Source: Methylobacterium sp. WSM2598 | Lineage (GTDB): Bacteria > Pseudomonadota > Alphaproteobacteria > Rhizobiales > Beijerinckiaceae | Length of the DNA: 64,000 nt | Reading direction: 5' to 3' | Assembly: GCF_000379105.1 (NCBI RefSeq) | Contig: NZ_KB900609.1 | Location: 2,530,365 to 2,594,364 of the forward strand | Shown here: piece after piece, positions 8,254 through 14,791 of the stretch | Numbering within the stretch: position 1 is the stretch's first letter | Layout of the letters: each line of letters opens with the position of its first letter | Position numbers and translations under genes: made by a program | The notes under the pieces: generated by a model | The model's database searches: none | Seen by the model: only the letters and a program-made list of their open reading frames with translations | Told to the model about the DNA's origin: nothing

Positions 8254-8757
8254 TCAGGCCGGGACCGGCTCCGGCTCGGCCAGGGCCGCCGCGATGGCGG
8301 CCTCCAGGGCGGCGGGGCGGGCGAGGGGCGGGTAGCGGCCGATGACCCGGCCGTCGCGGCCGACCAGGAACTTGGTGAAGTTCCACTTGATCGCCCGGGT
8401 CCCGAGGAGGCCCGGCCGCGCCCGCTTGAGGAAGTCGAAGAGGGGGTCGACCCCGGGCCCGTTCACCTCGACCTTCGCGAGGACCGGGAAGGTCACGTCG
8501 TAGGTGAGGCGGCAGAAGCGCGCGATCTCGTCGGCGTCGCCGGGCTCCTGCGCGCCGAACTGGTTGCAGGGCACGCCGAGCACCACCAGCCCCTCGGGCC
8601 CGTACCGGCGCCAGAGCGCCTCCAGCCCCTCGTATTGCGGGGTGAAGCCGCATTTCGACGCCGTGTTGACGATGAGGAGCACCTTGCCGCGGTGCTGGGC
8701 GAGGGGATGCGGGGTCCCGTCGGCGGCGCGCGGCGCGAAGTCGTGAATGGTCGTCAT
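8254..8757 (-). CDS. glutathione peroxidase (thiol peroxidase type)
   Basis: A 167-residue GPx-fold peroxidase that reduces hydroperoxides, probably with thioredoxin as reductant, as for Cys-type bacterial members. Peroxidatic Cys36 lies in NTASKCGFTPQY, the catalytic Gln in CNQFGAQEPG (Gln70), Trp125-Asn126 in AIKWNFTKFLV, and Cys82 (RFCRL) is at the usual resolving position. MTTIHDF is taken as the start because it matches the family; an ATG 12 bp upstream is possible. It has no signal peptide, so it is cytoplasmic. Confidence 0.93.
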   Translation of the reverse strand: MTTIHDFAPRAADGTPHPLAQHRGKVLLIVNTASKCGFTPQYEGLEALWRRYGPEGLVVLGVPCNQFGAQEPGDADEIARFCRLTYDVTFPVLAKVEVNGPGVDPLFDFLKRARPGLLGTRAIKWNFTKFLVGRDGRVIGRYPPLARPAALEAAIAAALAEPEPVPA

Positions 8758-8907
8758 GCGCCCGAACATGGCAGGGAGCGCGGCCGACGCAAGGCGGGGC
8801 CCGCCCGGGCGGAGGCTCGCGCGGGGGAGAGCTTGGACGGCGGCGCGGCGGCGCCCTAGCTTCGCCTCGGCCGAGTCCGCCGGGACCCCGTTCCGAGACC
8901 ACGTTTC

Positions 8908-9180
8908 ATGTCAGCGATCCTCGAATCCCTGAGCGCCCTCGACGCGAGCCGCGCCGCCACCCAGGCGCGGCTGGCGCGCACGGTGGCGACCTGGAACCTG
9001 GACATCGTCTGCCTGCTGCGCTCGGCCCAGGCGCTCGGGCGGTCGGAGCAGGCTCTGCGCGAGGTCCCGCCGGCGCTCGCGCAGAGCCGGCGGCGGCGCG
9101 CCGCCTCGTCCCGGGCCGAGTGGCCCGCCTCGCTGATCGCCGAACTGCCCGAATCCCCGGCGCCCGTCACCTCCGGCTGA
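8908..9180 (+). CDS. hypothetical protein, 90 aa
   Basis: A small mostly helical protein with an Arg/Ala-rich middle (SRRRRAASSRAEWPASL). There is no signal peptide, recognised domain or clear ribosome site. It stands alone between the divergent peroxidase gene and a convergent DUF1348-type gene. Codon use looks like its neighbours, but the opposite strand is also open, so it may be spurious. Confidence 0.45.
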   Translation: MSAILESLSALDASRAATQARLARTVATWNLDIVCLLRSAQALGRSEQALREVPPALAQSRRRRAASSRAEWPASLIAELPESPAPVTSG

Positions 9181-9200
9181 TCGGCCGGACGGCGCGGGCC

Positions 9201-9671
9201 TCAGAGGCCGAGATCGCCGAGACCGGGATGATCCTCCGGCCGGGGTCCGAGCGGCCAGTGGAACTTGCGGTCCTGCTCGCGCAGCGGCACGTCGTTGATC
9301 GAGGCCTCGCGCCGCCGCATCAGGCCGTTCGCGTCGAACTCCCACTGCTCGTTGCCGTGGGAGCGGAACCAGTGGCCCGAATCGTCGTGCCACTCGTAGG
9401 CGAAGCGCACGGCGATGCGGTTCTCGTGGAAGGCCCAGACCTCCTTGATCAGCCGGTAATCGAGCTCGCGTGCCCATTTCCGGGTCAGGAACTCGACGAT
9501 GGCCTCCCGCCCGGAGAAGAACTCCGCGCGGTTGCGCCAGCGGCTGTCGGGCGTGTAGGCGAGCGAGACCCGCACCGGGTCCCGGTGGTTCCAGGCATCC
9601 TCCGCGGCGCGGGCCTTGCGGGAAGCGGTCTCCGCCGTGAAGGGCGGCAGGGGCGGGCGGCTCTCCGACAT
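9201..9671 (-). CDS. DUF1348 / NTF2-like protein
   Basis: A 156-residue protein with the SnoaL/NTF2 alpha-beta cone pattern and the DUF1348 signature: [60 protein letters not shown] and [18 protein letters not shown]. The family's reaction is unknown; members are cytoplasmic and often stress-associated. The start lies 8 bp after the argC stop on the same strand, so it is probably co-transcribed with argC. There is no obvious functional link between them. Confidence 0.9.
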   Translation of the reverse strand: MSESRPPLPPFTAETASRKARAAEDAWNHRDPVRVSLAYTPDSRWRNRAEFFSGREAIVEFLTRKWARELDYRLIKEVWAFHENRIAVRFAYEWHDDSGHWFRSHGNEQWEFDANGLMRRREASINDVPLREQDRKFHWPLGPRPEDHPGLGDLGL

Positions 9672-9679
9672 CGCCCGCC

Positions 9680-10627
9680 TCAGGCGAGATCCAGCATCAG
9701 GCGCAGGTTCTGCACCGCGGCGCCGGACGCGCCCTTGCCGAGATTGTCGAGCCGCGCGACCAGCACCGCCTGGCCGTGCGCGTCCGAGCCGAACACGCGC
9801 AGCTCCAGACCGTCGGTGCCGTTGAGCGCCTCCGGCTCCAGCCGCTCGCGATGCGCCCCCTCCTCCGCGCCGGTGACCACCCGCACCAGCTCCTCGCCCG
9901 CGTAGCGCGCCGCCAGGGCCTGTTCGAGGTCGCCCGGGCGCGGCCGGCCCGGCAGCGCGTCGAGGTGGAGCGGGATCGACACCAGCATGCCCTGCCGGAA
10001 ATTGCCGACCGAGGGCACGAAGATCGGGCGCCGGGTCAGGCGGCTGTAGGCCTGCGTCTCGGGCAGGTGCTTGTGGGCGAAGCCGAGGCCGTACAATTCG
10101 AAGGCCGGGGCGGTGCCGTCCTCGTAGGCCTCGATCATCTTGCGGCCGCCGCCGCTGTAGCCGCTCACCGCGTTGATGCTGATCGGGTGATCGGCCGGGA
10201 TCAGCCCCGCATCGACGAGGGGGCGCAGGAGCGCGATCGCCCCGGTCGGGTAGCAGCCCGGATTGGCGACGCGCCGGGAGGCCCGCAGGGCCGCGCGCTG
10301 CTCGGGCGCGAGTTCGGCGAAGCCGTAGGTCCAGCCGGGGGCGACCCGGTGCGCGGTGCTGGCGTCCAGGATGCGCGGACCGCCCCCCGGCAACGCGTCC
10401 GCCATCGCCACCGTCTCCTTGGCGGCGTCGTCGGGCAGGCACAGGACCACGAGGTCGACCTCGGCGAGGAGGGCGCGCTTGGCGTCCGGGTCCTTGCGCT
10501 GCGCGGGCGGGAGCGAGCGCAGAGTGATCTCGTGCGAGGGCTCCAGGCGCTCGCGGATGCCCAGGCCGGTCGTGCCGGCCTCGCCGTCAATGAAGACGCT
10601 GGGGCGGTTCGTGGCTGTGCGGCTCAT
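9680..10627 (-). CDS. argC: N-acetyl-gamma-glutamyl-phosphate reductase, type 2
   Basis: The third enzyme of arginine synthesis: it reduces N-acetylglutamyl phosphate to the semialdehyde with NADPH. The 315-residue length and the start [17 protein letters not shown] are those of the short type 2 class. Catalytic Cys125 sits in [11 protein letters not shown], and [14 protein letters not shown] is the conserved phosphate-side loop. No other arginine gene is nearby, as is usual in Rhizobiales. Confidence 0.95.
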   Translation of the reverse strand: MSRTATNRPSVFIDGEAGTTGLGIRERLEPSHEITLRSLPPAQRKDPDAKRALLAEVDLVVLCLPDDAAKETVAMADALPGGGPRILDASTAHRVAPGWTYGFAELAPEQRAALRASRRVANPGCYPTGAIALLRPLVDAGLIPADHPISINAVSGYSGGGRKMIEAYEDGTAPAFELYGLGFAHKHLPETQAYSRLTRRPIFVPSVGNFRQGMLVSIPLHLDALPGRPRPGDLEQALAARYAGEELVRVVTGAEEGAHRERLEPEALNGTDGLELRVFGSDAHGQAVLVARLDNLGKGASGAAVQNLRLMLDLA

Positions 10628-10696
10628 GGCAGGCTCCGCGCGGCGTCGCGATCGGACGCCGGGACGCGATGTGGGATGGGGTCAGGAGCCCGCCAA

Positions 10697-10766
10697 GTCA
10701 ACGGGGCGCGTATCAACGGGGCGCGCGTCAACGGGGGGCGTGACGTCGACCCGTCGACGGGGCGCG
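10697..10766 (+). repeat. short tandem repeat upstream of the DUF5872 gene
   Basis: Three copies of TCAACGGGGCGCG-like units at 15-bp spacing (starting 10698, 10713, 10728), with a diverged copy TCGACGGGGCGCG at 10754. It lies between the divergent argC and DUF5872-type starts, so it forms part of their shared upstream region. Confidence 0.8.
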
Positions 10767-10861
10767 ACGCCGCGCCGTTCCGCCCCCTCCCCCGCCGGGG
10801 AGGAACCGGGCGGGCCGAGGCCCGGTTGCCGTGTCCAAGACGATTGCACGCGAGGCAGATC

Positions 10862-11500
10862 ATGGCCGGCACGGCGAAGCGAACGGATCCCAAGCTGTGG
10901 GAGCGGGTGAAGGCGAAGGTCACGCGCTCGAGCAAGGGCGGCAAGCCCGGGCAATGGTCGGCGCGCAAGGCGCAGGCCGCCGTCCACGACTACAAGGAGG
11001 CGGGCGGCGGCTACGTGGGCGCGAAATCTCCCGACAACCACCTGACCCAGTGGACCGAGGAGGAGTGGGGCACGCGCTCGGGCGCCAAGAGCGGCGAGAC
11101 CGGGGAGCGGTACCTGCCGAAGGCGGCCCGGGCGCGCCTCAGCCGGGGCGAGTACGCCCGCACCTCCGCCAAGAAGCGGGCCGACACCGCCAAGGGCAAG
11201 CAGCATTCGCGCCAGCCCGCCGACATCGCCGCCAAGACAGCCTCGGGGCGCAAGACAGCCTCGGGGCGCAAGACAGCCGCGGCGCGCAAGGCAGCCGCGG
11301 CGCGCAAGACGGCCTCGGCCCGCAAGACGGCCTCGGCCCGCGAGACGGCCTCGGCCCGCGAGACCGCGTCGGCGAAGCGCGATTCGGGCAAGGGCACGAC
11401 CAAGGCCGCCCTGCTGCGGGCCGCCCGCGCCCGCAACATCCCGGGCCGGTCGCGGATGTCGAAGGACGAATTGGAGCGGGCCCTCGGTGCGCGGGGGTGA
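10862..11500 (+). CDS. DUF5872 protein with a lysine/alanine-rich histone-H1-like tail
   Basis: A 212-residue basic protein. Residues 1 to ~100 form the DUF5872 region (KLWERVKAKVTRSSKGGKPG, WSARKAQAAVHDYKEAGGGY, LTQWTEEEWGT). Residues ~125-171 are eight six-residue repeats of the type KTASGR/KTAAAR/ETASAR. The end (TKAALLRAARARNIPGRSRM, then SKDELERAL) looks like a SAP/Rho-N-type nucleic-acid-binding helix pair. The composition suggests DNA or RNA binding; no function is known. The tail repeats come from an 18-bp minisatellite, so its length may vary between strains. Confidence 0.85.
   Translation: MAGTAKRTDPKLWERVKAKVTRSSKGGKPGQWSARKAQAAVHDYKEAGGGYVGAKSPDNHLTQWTEEEWGTRSGAKSGETGERYLPKAARARLSRGEYARTSAKKRADTAKGKQHSRQPADIAAKTASGRKTASGRKTAAARKAAAARKTASARKTASARETASARETASAKRDSGKGTTKAALLRAARARNIPGRSRMSKDELERALGARG
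11234..11374 (+). repeat. 18-bp coding minisatellite, eight units
   Basis: Units of the form AAGACAGCCTCGGGGCGC follow each other in frame inside the DUF5872 gene. Neighbouring units are identical or nearly so in pairs (1=2, 3 and 4 differ by one base, 5=6, 7 like 8), a pattern expected from recent stepwise duplication. Confidence 0.92.
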
Positions 11501-11536
11501 GGCGACGCCCGCCGCGCGGCGGCCGCGGCCCGGGCG

Positions 11537-11706
11537 TCATCCGACATCCGGTTGATGGCTTCGCCATCTCCCATTTCGGCCATGCGGATGTCGGCGTCGC
11601 TCAGGCGCCGCGCGGACTCGTGATCCGGTTGATGGCTTCGCCATCTCCGATGTCGGCCATGCGGATGTCGGCTTCGCTCAGGCGCCGCGCTCAGGCGCCG
11701 CGCAGG
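11537..11706. repeat. dispersed repeat family 1, array at a convergent gene junction
   Basis: Two copies of an ~80-bp unit. The outer arms GACATCCG (11543) and CGGATGTC (11585) flank an inner hairpin GATGGC-TTC-GCCATC. The unit then continues with a shared CGGCTTCGCTCAGGCGCC-type tail. The second copy repeats the hairpin and the tail near 11627-11690. The same family recurs near 17632 and 31829. The array lies between the stops of two convergent genes, so it may act as a two-way transcription stop. Confidence 0.85.
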
Positions 11707-11709
11707 CTC

Positions 11710-11750
11710 GTGATCCGGGATCCGCGTCGATCAAGCGGATCCCGGATCAC
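11710..11750. terminator. strong hairpin overlapping the caspase-like gene's stop
   Basis: GTGATCCGGGATCCGC (11710-11725) pairs perfectly with GCGGATCCCGGATCAC (11735-11750) around a 9-base loop. The stop codon of the minus-strand caspase-like gene lies in the right arm. It can serve as a terminator in either direction, although no T-run follows. Confidence 0.75.
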
Positions 11751-13186
11751 TCCTCGCCCACGCTCTCGCGCAGGCGCTGCAGCTGCGGGCGCAGCTCCTG
11801 GCAGCTGAGGTCGCGCGCGAAGCGGTCGATCGCCGGCACGTCGCGGCTGTTGCGCAGCTGGGCGAGGATCTGGGCCTCGCGCTCGCAGGCGCCCGGGGTC
11901 GCCCGCGCCGTGCTCGTCGTCAGCGGCTCGCCGGGGATCGGCGGGATCGGGTCGGGCAGAACGGAAGGCGGTGCGGGCGGACGCACCGCCTCGATCAGCC
12001 GGGCGAGCTGCGGGCGCAGCGCCTCGCAGGTGAATTCGCGCTCGAAGCGCAGCACTGCCTCCGGCGCGCGGGTCGCGCGCAGGCGGGCGAGGGTCTGGGC
12101 CTCGCGCTGGCAGGCCCCGTTGTGCTCGGCGCCGGGCGGGGAAGCGGCGGGGCCGGGCGCGACGGCGGCGGTCGCCGGGTCGGTGCCGACCGGCCGCGTC
12201 TGCGGGAGCGGCCGGCGGGCCGGCTCGCCGGCGGGCGGCGCGGCCGGGCTGCCCGTGAGCTTGGCGACCTGGGCGCGGGCCAGATCCGCGTAGAAGCCGG
12301 CCGGATGCGCGGCCAGGAAGGAGGACCACGCCTCCCGCGTGCCGACGCGCTCGGCGAATTCATAGTCGCGCCGCATCTCCTTGGGGTCGCCCTCCGGGTC
12401 GGCGGCCCTGAGGTCCGGCACCAGCGCCATGGTGGCGCCCCCGAGGGAGCCGTAGACGAAGGGCTCCTGCTTGCCGCCGGTGAGGCGCAGAACCTCGTCG
12501 CGGACCCGCCCGAAGGCGACCCGCACGTCGAGGCCCGGCGCTGCGAGGTGCTTGAGCATCGCCGTCGTGAAGGGGCTGTGGTCGCCGCCGCCGTCGTCGG
12601 CGACCGACCCGGCCTTGGCCGCGAAGGCCACGAGGGTGTCGCTGATCAGCGGGTCCACCTTGGCGAGGCCGTTCGCCACGCCCCGGATGCTCACCATCCG
12701 CTGCATGCCGACGTTGAACGGGTTGTTGCGGCAGGCATCCAGGATGACGAGGCGCAGGCGCCGCGCCGGCTCGATCGCGCGGATCACCCGCTCCAGCGAC
12801 AAACCCTCGTCCTCGACGTCGAAATCGGTCCGCAGGCGGGCATCGGTCGGGATCAGGTAGTTGATCCCCGCGACCTCGATGCCGTGGCCGGCGAAGAACA
12901 CCACCGCGACGTCCGCGTCGCGGCTGGTCTGCATGAATTCCCGCACGGTGCGCTTCAGCTCGACCGTGCCGAGATCCTGCCTCAGGTCGACCGACTCGAA
13001 GCCCGCCCGGCGCAGCATCTCCGCCATGGCCGAGGCGTCGCGGCCCGGATTGGCGAGCACCGGCACGGAGCGGTAGGCGGAGTTCCCGATCACCAGGGCG
13101 ACGCGCCGGTCGGCCGCCGAGGCCCCCGTCCCGGTCAGGAGGCATGCCGCCAGGATCAGGAGCGGTCCCAGTCTCCACCGCAACAT
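11747..13186 (-). CDS. secreted caspase-like (C14) cysteine protease with duplicated C-terminal modules
   Basis: 479 residues; the start is placed at MLRWRLGPLLILAACLLTG, which has a GAGGAGGCGAGG ribosome site and a signal peptide. The C14 peptidase domain spans ~26-255: strand RRVALVIGNSAYRSVPVL, catalytic His101 in FFAGHGIEV and Cys152 in VILDACRNNPF, so the dyad is intact. After a Pro-rich linker come two copies of a ~45-residue module (CQREAQTLARLRAT and CEREAQILAQLRNS, each with a second Cys), perhaps a disulfide-linked helical repeat. The substrate and trigger are unknown; it acts outside the cytoplasm. A paralogue with lost catalytic residues lies 1.6 kb away. Confidence 0.9.
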   Translation of the reverse strand: MLRWRLGPLLILAACLLTGTGASAADRRVALVIGNSAYRSVPVLANPGRDASAMAEMLRRAGFESVDLRQDLGTVELKRTVREFMQTSRDADVAVVFFAGHGIEVAGINYLIPTDARLRTDFDVEDEGLSLERVIRAIEPARRLRLVILDACRNNPFNVGMQRMVSIRGVANGLAKVDPLISDTLVAFAAKAGSVADDGGGDHSPFTTAMLKHLAAPGLDVRVAFGRVRDEVLRLTGGKQEPFVYGSLGGATMALVPDLRAADPEGDPKEMRRDYEFAERVGTREAWSSFLAAHPAGFYADLARAQVAKLTGSPAAPPAGEPARRPLPQTRPVGTDPATAAVAPGPAASPPGAEHNGACQREAQTLARLRATRAPEAVLRFEREFTCEALRPQLARLIEAVRPPAPPSVLPDPIPPIPGEPLTTSTARATPGACEREAQILAQLRNSRDVPAIDRFARDLSCQELRPQLQRLRESVGEE

Positions 13187-13487
13187 CCTCGCCTCCTCGC
13201 GGCGCTCCCGCGCGACGCGCTCCCCCGCTTCTCCGGGACGGGCCCGGCCCGATGGACGGTTCCCCGCCCCGATACCGCGACCCAGCATGCGCCGGTTGCG
13301 GCCATGAACGCAATCAACTGTGACGTGCTCAAGCCCGCTCCGGCCGGCGGCGGGCGCTCAAGCCCGCTCCGGGCGGCGGGCGCTCAAGCCCGCCCCGGGC
13401 GGCGGGCGCTCAAGCCCGCTCCGGGCGGCGGGCGCTCAAGCCCGCCCCGGGCGGCGGGCGCTCAAGCCCGCCCCGGGCGGCGGGCGC
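13187..13487. other. intergenic region mostly filled by a tandem repeat
   Basis: The part next to the caspase-like gene (13187-13326) should hold its promoter; no clear box was seen. The rest is the 26-bp repeat array listed separately. Frames that cross the array on the plus strand only translate the repeat and are not regarded as genes. Confidence 0.6.
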
Positions 13488-13508
13488 TCAAGCCCGCCGC
13501 CGGCCGGG
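13327..13508. repeat. 26-bp tandem repeat, seven units
   Basis: Seven copies of a unit beginning GCTCAAGCCCG(C/T)(T/C)CC and ending with GGGCGGCGGGC. Inner units are almost identical, differing mainly at one T/C position; the outer ones are diverged. There are no spacers, so this is a minisatellite and not a CRISPR array. Its right end reads into the 3' end of the 41-residue minus-strand frame and provides its stop codon. Confidence 0.93.
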
Positions 13509-13613
13509 ATGCGGGATGATCCGCGCCGGGGCCGGCTGCGGCTCGACCGGCTTGTCGGGAAACCACATCTTCACCGTCGTCCCCGTGCGGGGGTCCAGGA
13601 TGGTGAGGGTCAT
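13488..13613 (-). CDS. small hypothetical protein, 41 aa
   Basis: The frame has a strong ribosome site (GAGGAGGCG) before its ATG and encodes MTLTILDPRTGTTVKMWFPD followed by a Pro-rich, basic tail. The N-terminal half looks like a beta hairpin of a genuine small protein. The last residues and the stop come from the 26-bp repeat, so the C-terminus may be an acquired extension. It is not recognised. Confidence 0.5.
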   Translation of the reverse strand: MTLTILDPRTGTTVKMWFPDKPVEPQPAPARIIPHPGRRRA

Positions 13614-13691
13614 GGACGCCTCCTCTGTCGCTGATGCGGACCATTCCATCCCCCGGCCCGGGCGGATGTGATGGACCGCACCCGGGGCGCC

Positions 13692-14576
13692 TCAGCCGTA
13701 GCGGCCCCGCCGCGGCGCCCGCGCCCGGGGCGGCCGGCCCGAGGCGGTGACGAGGACGCGGATCGGCTTGGAATAGATCGGCGGATCGTGCGGGACGTGG
13801 TCCTCGTCGGCGAGCAGCAACTGCAGGGTGTGGCGGCCGAGCGGCAGCGTCACGCGCGCCTCGGTCTGGCCCGCGCCGAAATGCAGGTGGTTGAAATCGT
13901 TGGGAATCGGCCGGTCGAAGGGCGGCAGCGGCGTGTCGATGAGCAGGTGGTGGTGGCCCGTATTGGCCTTGACGATCCCGGCCGGCGCCACGCCCATGTT
14001 GATGAGACCGAACCGGACCAGGACGGTGCGCGGCACCGTGGCGCCGTTCACCGGGCTCGCGATGTAGACCTTGGCGCCCTTGGCCGAGGCCCGGCGCTGC
14101 CCCGGCGGTCTCGGCCCGGCCGCGACGCCGCCGGCGCCGCCCTCCCGCACCACCACCCGGATCTTCTCCGACATGATCGGGGGCGAATGCGCGATGTGCT
14201 TGTGGTCGCCGAGCAGGAGCTGCAGCGTGTGCTCGCCCGGAGGCAGGTTCAGCTCGGCCTCGGTCTGACCCGCGCCGAAATGCAGGTGGTTGAAGTCGTT
14301 GGGGATCGGCTCGGAGAGGTTCGGCAGGTCGGTATCGACCAGCAGGTGGTGGTGGCCGGCATTCTCCCGCGGCACGCCCGCCGGCGCCACGCCCATGCCG
14401 TGCAGGCCGAAATGGATCGTGGTCCGGGTCGGCAGCACGCTCCCGTCCTTGACGTCGACGAAGTAGACGCTCGCGCCGGCCGGCGCCGGGGACGGTCCGC
14501 CCCGCGGCGCCTCCTGGGCGATGCCGGGGTGCGGCAGGAACAACAGCAGTGCCGGCAACAGCCTGGTGAGTCGCAT
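13692..14576 (-). CDS. secreted protein with two DUF4399 domains
   Basis: 294 residues; the start at MRLTRLLPALLLFLPHPG has a GGAGGAGAGG ribosome site and a signal peptide. Two homologous domains (about 36-143 and 168-275) each carry GHHHLLVD/GHHHLLID, IPNDFNHLHFGAGQTE and a THTLQLLL-type strand. DUF4399 proteins are single-domain in most cases I know, so this looks like an internal duplication. The conserved His clusters could bind metal in the periplasm; that is inference. It is divergent from the caspase-FGE fusion across 215 bp. Confidence 0.9.
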   Translation of the reverse strand: MRLTRLLPALLLFLPHPGIAQEAPRGGPSPAPAGASVYFVDVKDGSVLPTRTTIHFGLHGMGVAPAGVPRENAGHHHLLVDTDLPNLSEPIPNDFNHLHFGAGQTEAELNLPPGEHTLQLLLGDHKHIAHSPPIMSEKIRVVVREGGAGGVAAGPRPPGQRRASAKGAKVYIASPVNGATVPRTVLVRFGLINMGVAPAGIVKANTGHHHLLIDTPLPPFDRPIPNDFNHLHFGAGQTEARVTLPLGRHTLQLLLADEDHVPHDPPIYSKPIRVLVTASGRPPRARAPRRGRYG

Positions 14577-14791
14577 CGCCCTCTCCTCCGGGTCAGCCAC
14601 GACGCCGAAATGTCACCCAATAATCGGTCCCACGCAAAGCACAGTGCCTCTTTTTACTGCTCCTCGTTCAGTCGAGATGTGCTTTGATAAGCGGCAAAAT
14701 GCCGCAATCACAGTTTTTCCCTACCACGCCGGAGCGATTCGTTGTTGGCTGTGCTGCGGGTCGCGCGATGACCTGGGTGTGCGAGTCGAGC
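14577..14791. promoter_or_regulatory. AT-rich divergent promoter region with an inverted repeat
   Basis: This gap between two divergent secreted-protein genes is clearly AT-richer than the genes. It contains GCGGCA-AAA-TGCCGC (14691-14705), a perfect 6-bp inverted repeat that could be an operator. Both genes probably start transcription here. Confidence 0.5.

Noticed and set aside
13320-13634. Plus-strand frame across the 26-bp array, and the array as a CRISPR
   Set aside because: The frame only translates the repeat, and the units are directly joined without unique spacers, so it is a minisatellite.
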